A DNA stretch of 64,000 nt. It comes from Streptomyces sp. NRRL B-1140 (GTDB lineage Bacteria > Actinomycetota > Actinomycetes > Streptomycetales > Streptomycetaceae). The notes beneath the pieces are model-generated. The model saw only the letters and a list, made by a program, of their open reading frames with translations. It did not search any database and had not been told where the DNA came from. The stretch lies in assembly GCF_001280065.1 (NCBI RefSeq), contig NZ_LGEA01000036.1, positions 124,001 to 188,000 of the forward strand, in the 5' to 3' direction. Shown in pieces: positions 8,700-16,885 of this stretch. The position numbers and the translations under genes are program-made. Position 1 is the first letter of the stretch. Each line of letters opens with the position of its first letter.

Positions 8700-9533
8700 C
8701 TATTCTTCCACGCCGTCGGTCCTGCGCCAAAATCGGCCGTACGGCTCCCCCGCCGGGTCGGGCGACCAGCCCAGGATGGAGAGCATCTCCCGGTCCTTCT
8801 TGTCGAAGGCCTTGGGGTCGCACCGCTCGATGAGGTCGGGCCGGTGGGCGGTGGTGCGCTTGAGGGCCTCGTCGCGGCGCCAGCGGGCGATCTTCCCGTG
8901 GTGGCCGCTGAGCAGCACGTCGGGGATGTCCCGGCCGCGCCACTCGGGGGGCTTGGTGTAGACGGGGCCTTCGAGCAGGTTCGCCATGGCGCCCGGTGCG
9001 AAGGAGTCGTCCCGGTGGGACTCGGCGTTGCCCAGGACGCCGGGCAGCAGCCGCGCCACGGCCTCCGTGACGACGAGGACGGCCGCCTCGCCGCCGGCCA
9101 GGACGTAGTCCCCGATGGACACCTCGTACACCGGTATCCGGGTCGCGTACTCGTCGACGACGCGGCGGTCGATGCCCTCGTAGCGGGCCGGGGTGAAGAT
9201 CAGCCAAGGGCGCTCGGAGAGGTGGACGGCGAGTTCCTGGGTGAAGGGCCGGCCGCTGGGCGTGGGCACGATGAGGGCGGGCGCCCGGGAGCCCGTCTCG
9301 TAACCGTCGGCGAGGACGGAGTCCAGTGCGTCACCCCACGGCTCGGTCTTCATGACCATGCCCGGGCCGCCGCCGTAGGGGGTGTCGTCGACCGTGTTGT
9401 GACGGTCGTAGGTCCAGGAACGCAGGTCGTGGACGTGTACGTCGAGCTGTCCGCGCGCGCGTGCCTTGCCCACGAGGGAGACGTTCAGCGGTTCCAGGTA
9501 CTCGGGGAAGATCGTGACGACGTCGAGGCGCAT
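8700..9533 (-). CDS. trmD: tRNA (guanine37-N1)-methyltransferase TrmD
   Basis: A 277-aa SPOUT-class methyltransferase that makes m1G37 in tRNAs reading CNN and GGG codons, preventing +1 frameshifting. It opens [19 protein letters not shown] and carries the deep-knot S-adenosylmethionine site around ARYEGIDRRVVDEYATRI and SIGDYVLAGGEAAVLV. Full length plus a somewhat long C-terminus. Its start codon overlaps the rimM stop by one base (TGATG), so the two are translationally coupled. Confidence 0.96.
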   Translation of the reverse strand: MRLDVVTIFPEYLEPLNVSLVGKARARGQLDVHVHDLRSWTYDRHNTVDDTPYGGGPGMVMKTEPWGDALDSVLADGYETGSRAPALIVPTPSGRPFTQELAVHLSERPWLIFTPARYEGIDRRVVDEYATRIPVYEVSIGDYVLAGGEAAVLVVTEAVARLLPGVLGNAESHRDDSFAPGAMANLLEGPVYTKPPEWRGRDIPDVLLSGHHGKIARWRRDEALKRTTAHRPDLIERCDPKAFDKKDREMLSILGWSPDPAGEPYGRFWRRTDGVEE

Positions 9534-10075
9534 CAGGACTCGTCCCGGCTGGACGCGATCTCGGCGCGGTCGTCGATCAGGCCCGGCGGCGGGGTGATGA
9601 CGGCCTTCTGCTCCTCGATGTCGATCTCGGCGACGATCTCCTCGACGAAGGGGATCATCACCTCGCTGCCGTCGGGACGCTCCACGATGAACAGGTCCTG
9701 GGTGGGCAGGTGCGAGATCTCCGTGATCCGGCCGACCTCGGTGCCGTCCGCGGTGACCACGTCGAGGTCGATGAGCTGATGATCGTAGTACTCGTCCTCG
9801 CCCTCGGGCAGTTCCTCCGGGTCGATCTCGGCGATCAGGAGGGTGTTGCGCAGTGCTTCGGCGGCGGTGCGGTCGCTGACGCCCTCGAAGCGCAGCAGGA
9901 GACGGCCGCTGTGGACGCGGCCCGTCTCGATGGTGAGCGGTCCCGCGGACGCGGGGTCGGTGGTGAGTACGGCACCGGGGCCGAGCCTCAGCTCGGGCTC
10001 GTCGGTCCGTACCTCGACGGTGACCTCACCCTTGATTCCATGGGCACGGCCGATCCGTGCGACTACCAGCTGCAC
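9533..10075 (-). CDS. rimM: 16S rRNA processing protein RimM
   Basis: A 180-aa 30S assembly factor. The N-terminal RimM domain opens [20 protein letters not shown] and is followed by a PRC-barrel ([40 protein letters not shown]). RimM binds uS19 and helps assemble the 30S head. Position between the KH protein and trmD is the standard bacterial arrangement. There are 84 bp between it and the KH gene. Confidence 0.95.
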   Translation of the reverse strand: MQLVVARIGRAHGIKGEVTVEVRTDEPELRLGPGAVLTTDPASAGPLTIETGRVHSGRLLLRFEGVSDRTAAEALRNTLLIAEIDPEELPEGEDEYYDHQLIDLDVVTADGTEVGRITEISHLPTQDLFIVERPDGSEVMIPFVEEIVAEIDIEEQKAVITPPPGLIDDRAEIASSRDES

Positions 10076-10159
10076 GTGTCCATTCTCCTGTCATACGACT
10101 GCGGGCCGGGGACGGCCCAGTGGCCCTCCCCGGCCCGAGCCGGTGCTGCTGCGAAAGCG

Positions 10160-10399
10160 TCAGCGGACGTGGTCCACGTCGACGAGGTCGACACGGACGC
10201 CCCGGCCGCCGATGGCGCCCACGACGGTACGCAGGGCGCGCGCGGTGCGGCCGTTGCGGCCGATCACCTTGCCGAGGTCGTCCGGGTGGACCCGGACCTC
10301 GAGCACGCGACCGCGACGCAGGTTGCGCGAGGCGACCTGCACATCGTCAGGGTTGTCGACGATGCCCTTCACGAGGTGCTCGAGAGCCTCCTCGAGCAT
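10160..10399 (-). CDS. KH-domain RNA-binding protein (KhpA/YlqC type)
   Basis: A 79-aa single KH domain with the canonical GXXG loop in DLGKVIGRNGRTARALRTVV. In other Gram-positives the homologue (KhpA/YlqC) forms an RNA-binding dimer with KhpB and influences cell size and division. It starts just 2 bp after the rpsP stop on the same strand, the conserved rpsP-ylqC-rimM-trmD order. No irregularity. Confidence 0.92.
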   Translation of the reverse strand: MLEEALEHLVKGIVDNPDDVQVASRNLRRGRVLEVRVHPDDLGKVIGRNGRTARALRTVVGAIGGRGVRVDLVDVDHVR

Positions 10400-10401
10400 G
10401 C

Positions 10402-10821
10402 TCAGGCCTCGGTCGAAGCGGACTCGGCGGCCGCCTCGTCCTTCTTCTCAGCCTTCTTCTTCTGGGTGATCGCCTCACCCTTGCCCTCGTCGTCGCCGCC
10501 GATGGCCTCGAACGACGGGCGCGCGGCCTTCTCCGGCTGCGTGAGCAGCGGAGCCGGGGCGGGCTCGCCCTTGAACTTCTGCCAGTCGCCGGTCTTCTTG
10601 AGGATGGCCATCACGGGCTCGGTCGGCTGCGCGCCGACACCCAGCCAGTACGCGACGCGGTCCGCGTCGACCTCGATGACCGACGGGTTGTACGTCGGGT
10701 GGTACTTGCCGATCTCCTCGATCGCACGACCGTCACGGCGGGTGCGGGAGTCGGCGACGACGATGCGGTAGTGAGGCGAACGGATCTTGCCCAGACGCTT
10801 CAGCTTGATCTTGACTGCCAC
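10402..10821 (-). CDS. rpsP: 30S ribosomal protein S16
   Basis: A 139-aa bS16. The first 80 residues are the canonical domain ([56 protein letters not shown]). The rest is an actinobacterial extension rich in Lys, Glu and Ala ([15 protein letters not shown]), so it is longer than the roughly 80-90 aa of most bacteria. First gene of the operon; its promoter must lie in the 300 bp upstream, in which I see no clear boxes. Confidence 0.96.
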   Translation of the reverse strand: MAVKIKLKRLGKIRSPHYRIVVADSRTRRDGRAIEEIGKYHPTYNPSVIEVDADRVAYWLGVGAQPTEPVMAILKKTGDWQKFKGEPAPAPLLTQPEKAARPSFEAIGGDDEGKGEAITQKKKAEKKDEAAAESASTEA

Positions 10822-11023
10822 GGGAGTGGGTTCTCCTGGATTTGACGTGGTTGGGCACGGCGAGAAATGCCGCGTGGGGTTGCGGTACCCGAGTGCCCGA
10901 TGGACGCGTCAGCCGGAGGAGAGAGGGGTCCTGTGCGACTGTCGAGTACAGCTAGCCATTGTGCCACACGCGGCGAGTCGCTCCGGGCCGGGGCCCTGAT
11001 CCGCTGAGCGGGCACGCCGAAGA

Positions 11024-11058
11024 CGCACCCGGCGTGAGAGGTGAGCACGTCGGGTGCG
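11024..11058 (-). terminator. Hairpin downstream of the SprT-like gene
   Basis: Arms CGCACCCGGCGTG (11024-11036) and CACGTCGGGTGCG (11046-11058) pair over 13 bp with one mismatch around a 9-nt loop. It lies 58 nt past the stop of the SprT-like gene and has no T-run, which is usual for Streptomyces terminators. It separates that gene from rpsP. Confidence 0.55.
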
Positions 11059-11115
11059 CCGGCGGCCCGAGCCCTGCGCCCTCGACCGGCAGCCACGAGA
11101 TGCCGGTGCCGGGCG

Positions 11116-11718
11116 TCAGCTCGCTACGGCTCCCACGATGTCCGGGATCCGGAACGGCTTCCCGCAACCACCGCAGACGATCGGGGCCTGGGCCAGGACG
11201 GACGGGACGACCCGGACGTTGCGGCCGCAGTCGCAGACCGCCTTGACGCGTACACCGCCGCCCGAGGAGCCGTGCCGGGCGGCCGGGCCCCGGAAGGTGC
11301 GGGACGTGTCGGAGGAGGTCGCGGCGGTGTGGGCCTTCAGGGCGCGCTGGAGGCGCTCCATCGTCGGGCGGTAACGGCGCTTCGCCTCGGGGGTGAGCGT
11401 GACCAGGGAGAAGCCGCTGCTGGGATGCGGTTCCTCGGGGTGGTCCAGGCCCATCTCCTCGGCGATCGCGAGGAATCTGCGGTTGTGGTAGCGGCCGGCA
11501 CGGGAGGTGTCGCGGACGCCGCGCGAGGCGGCGATGCCATGGACTGCCTCATGGAGCAGTCGCTCGAAGGAGAGCTCGTGACCGCACGCGGACGACGACT
11601 CCCCGATCAGGGACTCTGGCGCGGCAAGGTCGGGCAGCTCGGGGTGGTACCGCTGAATGTCGGCCCACGCCTGTGCCAGCTCTGCGGCGAGAACAGGTGG
11701 TGTCTGTGTCGTGCTCAC
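11116..11718 (-). CDS. SprT-like zinc metallopeptidase-fold protein
   Basis: A 200-aa protein with the SprT/WSS-type zinc motif: RLLHEAVHGIAASRG (HExxH), followed about 20 residues later by RYHNRRFLAIAEEMGL, which fits the third-ligand helix of the family. The C-terminus has a zinc-ribbon pair, VCDCG and VCGGCGKPF. Eukaryotic SprT relatives (Spartan, Wss1) degrade DNA-protein crosslinks; bacterial members are largely uncharacterised, so the substrate is unknown. The start is uncertain: GTG at 11718 gives VSTTQTPPVLAAELAQAW; an in-frame GTG at 11781 would add 21 residues. Neither has a good ribosome binding site. Single gene, downstream of proS on the same strand. Confidence 0.8.
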   Translation of the reverse strand: MSTTQTPPVLAAELAQAWADIQRYHPELPDLAAPESLIGESSSACGHELSFERLLHEAVHGIAASRGVRDTSRAGRYHNRRFLAIAEEMGLDHPEEPHPSSGFSLVTLTPEAKRRYRPTMERLQRALKAHTAATSSDTSRTFRGPAARHGSSGGGVRVKAVCDCGRNVRVVPSVLAQAPIVCGGCGKPFRIPDIVGAVAS

Positions 11719-11881
11719 GTAATGACAACGAGCCGGGGTGCCCCAGTGTTCCGATTCCGGGCCATCCCAAATAATTTGCACGTACCCGTCAGTTGCCTCT
11801 GATGCGTCCCGACGAGGGCGGGTGCGCCGATCTGTGGAGAAGCCTCACAGCTCACCACAAGGTGGTGCGTAGTCCCGCGTA

Positions 11882-11918
11882 CGCCCCGGCACGTAAGACA
11901 CGTCCGCGCGCCGGGGCG
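11882..11918 (-). terminator. Hairpin downstream of proS
   Basis: Arms CGCCCCGGC (11882-11890) and GCCGGGGCG (11910-11918) form a 9-bp perfect stem, about 50 nt past the proS stop. No T-run. Likely a terminator between proS and the SprT-like gene. Confidence 0.45.
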
Positions 11919-11967
11919 ACAGAGGTCTGTGAATCCGCAAGGGGCGTTTCGGCCGCTTGCGCCTCAC

Positions 11968-13383
11968 TCAGTAAGCGCGTGCGACGACCGCGACGTTACC
12001 GGGTGCGTCGTCGGCATCCGGCACCGACCCGTCCTCGGCGACCAGACACCGTACGGTCACCGCCTGATCGGCCAGCCGGGCCTCGCCCTCGGGGCCGAGC
12101 GCGGCCCATGGAATGCGCGCCCAGCCTCCCGTCGTGGCGGCCTCGACGGCCTCCGCCGGGGTCGAGACCTCGGTCGTGCGGGACTCGCGGCGCTCGCGGG
12201 ACTGCCGGAGCAGCAGCGCCTGGTCCTCTTCGAGGATCCTCGGGAGCAGTCCGGCGAGGCCGTCCGGCGACACCGGCTCCTTGCCGCCGGGGATGCGGCG
12301 GGCCAGCATCGCGGTGCCGTTCTCCAGGTCGCGCGGGCCGATCTCGATCCGGACCGGCACGCCCTTGAGCTCCCAGTCGACCGCGCGACGGCCGAAGGGG
12401 ATGTCGGTGCGGTCGTCGACGTGGACGCGGACACCGGCCGCCTTCAGCCGGTCGCCGACCTCGCGGACCTTGGCCAGAACCGCCTCGTCACCCTTGATCG
12501 CGAGCACGACGGCCTGGATCTGCGCCAGCCGCGGCGGGACGCGCAGGCCGTCGTCGTCGCCGTGCACCATCACCAGAGCGCCGATCATGCGGGTGGTGGA
12601 GCCCCAGGAGGTCTGCCAGACCAGTTCCCGCCGGCCGCCCTTCGAGAGGTAGCCGGTGTCGAAGGCCTTCGCGAAGTTCTGGCCGAGTTCGTGGCTCGTG
12701 GCCATCTGCAGGGCCTTGCCGTCGCCCATCATGCCTTCGAGGGTGAGGGTGTTGATCGCGCCCGCGAACCGTTCCCTGACGGTCTTGCGGCCCGGGACGA
12801 CGTCCATCGCGAGGACGTTCAGCATGAAGTCCTCGTAGACCCGCCGGTGGATGTGCGCGGCGAAGTCACGCGCCTCCTCGTACGTGGCGTGCGCGGTGTG
12901 GCCCTCCTGCCAGAGGAACTCGGAGGTCCGCAGGAACAGGCGGGGGCGCAGTTCCCAGCGCACGACGTTGGCCCACTGGTTGATGAGCAGCGGCAGATCG
13001 CGGTAGCTCTGCACCCACTTCGAGAAGTACTCGTTGACGATCATCTCGGAGGTGGGCCGGACCACGGCCGGCTCTTCCAGCTCCTTGCCGCCGCCGTGGG
13101 TGACGACGGCCAGCTCGGGCGCGAAGCCCTCGACGTGGTCGGCCTCCCGGGCGAGATACGACTCGGGGATCAGCAGGGGGAAGTACGCGTTCTGGGTGCC
13201 CGTCTCCTTGATGCGGGCGTCCATCTCCGCCTGCATCCGCTCCCACAGCCCGTACCCGTACGGCCGGATGACCATGGTGCCGCGCACCGGACCGTTGTCG
13301 GCGAGCTCCGCCTTGGTGATCAAGTCCTGGTACCAGCGCGGGAAATCGTCCGCCCGGGGAGTGAGAACAGGTGCCTTCGCCAT
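11968..13383 (-). CDS. proS: Prolyl-tRNA synthetase, archaeal/eukaryotic-like type
   Basis: A 471-aa class II synthetase that charges tRNA-Pro. The sequence is of the archaeal/eukaryotic type: no INS editing domain between motifs 2 and 3, motif 2 region WANVVRWELRPRLFLRTSEF followed by LWQEGHTAHAT, and motif 3 near the strand RMIGALVMVHGDDDGLRVPP. An anticodon-binding domain follows (IQAVVLAIKGDEAVLAKVRE). The extreme C-terminus is VAVVARAY, keeping the terminal tyrosine of this type, but the usual four zinc-ligand cysteines just before it are missing (only VRCLV remains). Streptomyces also normally encode a bacterial-type ProRS elsewhere, so this may be a second copy; that cannot be checked here. 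Confidence 0.93.
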   Translation of the reverse strand: MAKAPVLTPRADDFPRWYQDLITKAELADNGPVRGTMVIRPYGYGLWERMQAEMDARIKETGTQNAYFPLLIPESYLAREADHVEGFAPELAVVTHGGGKELEEPAVVRPTSEMIVNEYFSKWVQSYRDLPLLINQWANVVRWELRPRLFLRTSEFLWQEGHTAHATYEEARDFAAHIHRRVYEDFMLNVLAMDVVPGRKTVRERFAGAINTLTLEGMMGDGKALQMATSHELGQNFAKAFDTGYLSKGGRRELVWQTSWGSTTRMIGALVMVHGDDDGLRVPPRLAQIQAVVLAIKGDEAVLAKVREVGDRLKAAGVRVHVDDRTDIPFGRRAVDWELKGVPVRIEIGPRDLENGTAMLARRIPGGKEPVSPDGLAGLLPRILEEDQALLLRQSRERRESRTTEVSTPAEAVEAATTGGWARIPWAALGPEGEARLADQAVTVRCLVAEDGSVPDADDAPGNVAVVARAY

Positions 13384-13582
13384 GGCGGGATGCTACGGGC
13401 CCGGATTGCCGGCATGTGAAATCTCGCCACCGGCACATGACATCTCGCATGCCCTGCCGCATTCCACTGGACGACGCGTCGAGGGGGGAGTTTCCTGGCA
13501 TACGGGGGTAGTGCGAGCGCACTGTCACGGGGGCCATGGAATCGGGCAAGAGGCAACTCTCGGCGGATTGGGGCGCTTACTT

Positions 13583-14437
13583 ATGACACCTACGCTCGTG
13601 CGGCAGCACCTGCCTCACGCGGGGGCCGCACCCCGCGTGGACCTGCGTGCACGCGCGCGTGACTGGTCCGAGATCCAGGAGCGGATGCTCGTACCGCTCT
13701 ACGAGGCCGTCTACGAGCGACTGGACGTGGGTCCCGCGACACGGCTGCTCGGCCTCGGCTGTGGTTCCGGGCTCTCCCTGCTGATGGCCACCGCCCGGGG
13801 AGCGGCGGTCACCGGTGTCGACGCTTCCCCCGAAAGAATGACCCTGGCTCGGGAGCGGCTGCTCTCCGAGGCGTCGGGCACGCGCACGCGTCCACAGACC
13901 CGGCTGGTCGACGGCTCGCCCCGGGACACCGCGGAACCGGGCGCTCCCGGCTACACCCTGGTGACCGCCTTCGAGCCGATCGGGTGCCTGGCGGGCGACT
14001 CGGAAGGGCTGGCCGGACTCCTCGCGGAGGCGACGCCGCTCGCCCGGAGGGGTGCGGCCGTGGTGCTGGCGGGCTGGGGCCCGCCGGAGCGCTGCGCCAC
14101 GGCGTCCGTGATGCGGGTGGCCACGAAGCTCGCCGAGCCGCTGCGCACCCCGGGCAACTGGCGCCCCGCCTGCCGTGACGACCTGGAGGACGTCGCCCAC
14201 CGGGCCGGGCTCAGGCCGGACGGGTCGGGGCGGGTGGCCTGCCCGTTCGGCTACGCCGACGTGGAGAGCGCGGTACGGGGCCTGAAATCGACGGGTCTGT
14301 TCGACGCGGCGATGACGGCGACGGACCAGGTGCAGGTCGACAAGGAGCTGACCGAGGCCCTCCATCCGCACCGGAGGCAGGACGGGACGGTGTGGATGCC
14401 GAACGTGTTCCGCTATCTCATCGCGCGGACACCCTGA
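13583..14437 (+). CDS. Class I SAM-dependent methyltransferase
   Basis: A 284-aa protein with an S-adenosylmethionine Rossmann fold: motif I is RLLGLGCGSGLSLLMA (about residues 53-68) and the acidic loop is AAVTGVDASPERMTLARERL. Downstream strands LVTAFEPIGCL and GAAVVLAGWGPPERC fit motifs II and III. The substrate is unknown; nothing marks it as an RNA, protein or small-molecule enzyme. It is divergent from proS across about 200 bp. The ATG at 13583 has no strong Shine-Dalgarno; upstream in-frame codons overlap proS antisense and are rejected. Confidence 0.8.
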   Translation: MTPTLVRQHLPHAGAAPRVDLRARARDWSEIQERMLVPLYEAVYERLDVGPATRLLGLGCGSGLSLLMATARGAAVTGVDASPERMTLARERLLSEASGTRTRPQTRLVDGSPRDTAEPGAPGYTLVTAFEPIGCLAGDSEGLAGLLAEATPLARRGAAVVLAGWGPPERCATASVMRVATKLAEPLRTPGNWRPACRDDLEDVAHRAGLRPDGSGRVACPFGYADVESAVRGLKSTGLFDAAMTATDQVQVDKELTEALHPHRRQDGTVWMPNVFRYLIARTP

Positions 14438-14478
14438 CGAATCGTGCTCGATGCAGGTGTGAATGGTGTGAAGAAAAC

Positions 14479-14534
14479 ACCAAGGGAAGCTTTTGGTTCC
14501 ACCAAGTGGATCATGAACGCTTAATGTGATCCAC
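14479..14534. promoter_or_regulatory. Nested inverted repeats upstream of the lipoprotein gene
   Basis: Three interlocked palindromes occupy this stretch: ACCAA (14479-14483)/TTGGT (14493-14497); TCCAC (14498-14502)-CAA-GTGGA (14506-14510); and GTGGATCA (14506-14513)/TGATCCAC (14527-14534), the last a perfect 8-bp pair with a 13-nt spacer. The shared GTGGA half-site repeated in alternating orientation looks like an operator. It ends 38 bp before the lipoprotein start. The local sequence is AT-richer than its surroundings. The regulator is unknown. Confidence 0.5.
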
Positions 14535-14572
14535 CGCTCGGTGAACCATCACATCTGCATACAGGAGCTGCT

Positions 14573-15175
14573 GTGCCGCACCACCAGACCGCGCTGCGCC
14601 TCGTCGCGCCCGTCGCCGTCCTCGCCCTGACGCTCACCGGCTGCGGGGGCGGCGACGACACGGCCGACGCGAAGAGCACGGGCACCGCCCAGGCCAAGGC
14701 CTCGCCGTCGCCGGAGCCCGCCTCCGGCGGCGAGATGGGCGCCGGCGAGAGCGCCACGGGCAAGGTCGCGGAGGACCCTGGCGCGGTCACCTACGAGGTC
14801 CTGGCGCAGAAGGTCGAGGTGGGCACCGAGGCGGAGGCGGCGAAGGCCGTCTCCGAGCCGGACAAGGTCAAGGGCAAGGTGCTGGCCGTCGCGTACGTGA
14901 AGTACACGCACAAGAGCGGGCCCGCCCTCACCGATGGCTCGGACGTGCACGACGGCACCACGGTCTTCGCCGACGGGCAGCGTGGCTCGGTCCTCATCGG
15001 CGCGTCCGAGGACGCCGCGGGCTGCGAGGACCCGTACGACGTCGAGAGCTGGAAGCAAGGCGAGAGCCATGTCTTCTGCGAGACGTACGTGGTCCCGGCG
15101 AACGCCGAGAGCGTCGAGGTCCACTGGTCCGAGGAGGACGGCGAGCCGTACGTCTGGAAGTTCCCGAACGGCTGA
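14573..15175 (+). CDS. Secreted lipoprotein, function unknown
   Basis: A 200-aa predicted lipoprotein. The GTG at 14573 has AGGAG 7 nt upstream. The signal peptide (LRLVAPVAVLALTLTGC) ends in lipobox LTGC, with Cys23 as the lipidated residue, followed by a Gly/Asp/Ala-rich linker. The mature domain (about 60-200) is a beta-rich fold with VLAVAYVKYTHKSG and two cysteines (AAGCEDPYD, HVFCETYV) that could form a disulfide. It resembles small actinobacterial extracellular domains of the immunoglobulin-like/telomeric-repeat-like kind, but I cannot name the family. It is followed by a strong terminator and preceded by possible operator repeats. Confidence 0.82.
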   Translation: MPHHQTALRLVAPVAVLALTLTGCGGGDDTADAKSTGTAQAKASPSPEPASGGEMGAGESATGKVAEDPGAVTYEVLAQKVEVGTEAEAAKAVSEPDKVKGKVLAVAYVKYTHKSGPALTDGSDVHDGTTVFADGQRGSVLIGASEDAAGCEDPYDVESWKQGESHVFCETYVVPANAESVEVHWSEEDGEPYVWKFPNG

Positions 15176-15195
15176 CCGGCGAAGCACCGGCACAC

Positions 15196-15237
15196 CACTG
15201 AGGGCGCCCCTTCCCGAAGGAGGGGGCGCCCTCAGTG
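15196..15237. terminator. Strong bidirectional terminator
   Basis: A 15-bp perfect stem, CACTGAGGGCGCCCC (15196-15210) with GGGGCGCCCTCAGTG (15223-15237), around a 12-nt loop. It lies between the convergent lipoprotein gene (stop 15175) and ffh (stop 15254), so it can serve both. Confidence 0.85.
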
Positions 15238-15253
15238 CCGTTCGGACGGGGCT

Positions 15254-16804
15254 TCAGCCCATGAACTTCTTGAACTCGTCGGGCAGTTCGAAGTCCTTGC
15301 CGCCCTGCTGCGGCAGCCCGAAGGCGCTGCCGCCCTCGGCCGCGGCGGCCCGGCGGGCGGCCTCCTCCTGCTCCTGCTGCTTGCGCTTCATCGGGTTGCC
15401 GGAGCGCTGCTTGCCCTTGGCCTGCTTCTGCTTCTTCTTCGTCCGGCCGGGGCCACCGCCCATGCCGGGCATCCCCGGCATCCCGGGCATGCCGCCGCCC
15501 TGGGCCATGCGGGACATCATCTTGCGGGCCTCGAAGAACCGCTCGACGAGGTTCTTCACCGCGCTGACCTCGACGCCGGAGCCCCTGGCGATACGGGCAC
15601 GGCGCGAGCCGTTGATGATCGTCGGCTCCTGGCGCTCGGCCGGGGTCATCGACTTGATGATGGCGGCCGTGCGGTCGACGTCCCGCTCGTCGAGGTTGGC
15701 GATCTGGTCCTTCATCTGGCCCATGCCCGGCAGCATGCCGAGCAGCTTGGAGATGGAGCCCATCTTGCGGACCTGCTCCATCTGGGCCAGGAAGTCGTCC
15801 AGGGTGAAGTCCTGGCCCTTCTTGGACGCCAGCTTGGAGGCCATCTTCTCGGCCTCTTCCTGGCTGAACGTCTTCTCCGCCTGCTCGATCAGGGTGAGCA
15901 GGTCACCCATGTCGAGGATGCGGGAGGCCATCCGGTCAGGGTGGAAGGCGTCGAAGTCGTCGAGCTTCTCGCCGTTGGAGGCGAACATGATCGGCTTGCC
16001 GGTGATCTGCCGGATCGACAGGGCCGCACCACCGCGCGCGTCACCGTCGAGCTTGGAGAGCACCACGCCGTCGAAGCCGACGCCGTCACGGAAGGCCTCG
16101 GCGGTGTTGACGGCGTCCTGGCCGATCATCGCGTCGACGACGAACAGGATCTCGTCCGGGGAGACGGCGTCGCGGATGTCCGCGGCCTGCTGCATCATCT
16201 CCTGGTCGATGCCCAGACGGCCGGCGGTGTCCACGATCACGATGTCGTGGACCTTGGACTTGGCGTGCTCGATGGAGTCCTTGGCGACCTTGACCGGGTC
16301 ACCGACGCCGTTGCCCGGCTCGGGGGCGTAGACGCTGACGCCCGCGCGGTCGGCGACGACGCTCAGCTGGTTCACGGCGTTGGGGCGCTGGAGGTCACAG
16401 GCGACCAGCAGCGGCGAGTGACCCTGCTCCTTCAGCCAGCGGCCGAGCTTGCCCGCGAGGGTGGTCTTACCGGCACCCTGCAGACCCGCCAGCATGATCA
16501 CGGTGGGCGGCTGCTTGGCGAAGCGCAGGCGCCGGGTCTCGCCGCCGAGGATCGTGACCAGTTCCTCGTTGACGATCTTGAGGACCTGCTGGGCCGGGTT
16601 CAGCGCCTTGCTGACCTCGGCGCCGAGGGCGCGCTCCTTGACGTTCTTGATGAACGCCCGGACGACGGGCAGCGCCACGTCCGCCTCGAGCAGCGCGATC
16701 CGGATCTCGCGCGCCGTGGCGTCGATGTCCGCCTCGGAGAGCCGTCCCTTGCCGCGCAGGTTCTTGAAGGTCGCTGAGAGGCGATCGGAAAGAGTATCGA
16801 ACAC
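15254..16804 (-). CDS. ffh: Signal recognition particle protein Ffh
   Basis: A 516-aa SRP54 homologue that binds 4.5S RNA and signal sequences and docks with FtsY. The N domain opens MFDTLSDRLSATFKNLRGKG; the G domain has G1 GLQGAGKTTLAGKLG, DTAGRLGIDQEMM (G3) and SKLDGDARGG (G4). The M domain is Met- and Gly-rich near the C-terminus (GGGMPGMPGMPGMGGG) and is followed by a basic KKKQKQAKGKQR run. Full length. ftsY lies 8 kb away in the same window, though not in one operon. Confidence 0.96.
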   Translation of the reverse strand: MFDTLSDRLSATFKNLRGKGRLSEADIDATAREIRIALLEADVALPVVRAFIKNVKERALGAEVSKALNPAQQVLKIVNEELVTILGGETRRLRFAKQPPTVIMLAGLQGAGKTTLAGKLGRWLKEQGHSPLLVACDLQRPNAVNQLSVVADRAGVSVYAPEPGNGVGDPVKVAKDSIEHAKSKVHDIVIVDTAGRLGIDQEMMQQAADIRDAVSPDEILFVVDAMIGQDAVNTAEAFRDGVGFDGVVLSKLDGDARGGAALSIRQITGKPIMFASNGEKLDDFDAFHPDRMASRILDMGDLLTLIEQAEKTFSQEEAEKMASKLASKKGQDFTLDDFLAQMEQVRKMGSISKLLGMLPGMGQMKDQIANLDERDVDRTAAIIKSMTPAERQEPTIINGSRRARIARGSGVEVSAVKNLVERFFEARKMMSRMAQGGGMPGMPGMPGMGGGPGRTKKKQKQAKGKQRSGNPMKRKQQEQEEAARRAAAAEGGSAFGLPQQGGKDFELPDEFKKFMG

Positions 16805-16885
16805 GGCGCTCGCGGTCCTCGGGGTCGGTGGCTACAGGGAATCGCCCTCCAGGGTATCCCGGCGCGACAAGTCGCCGGGTCGGCC

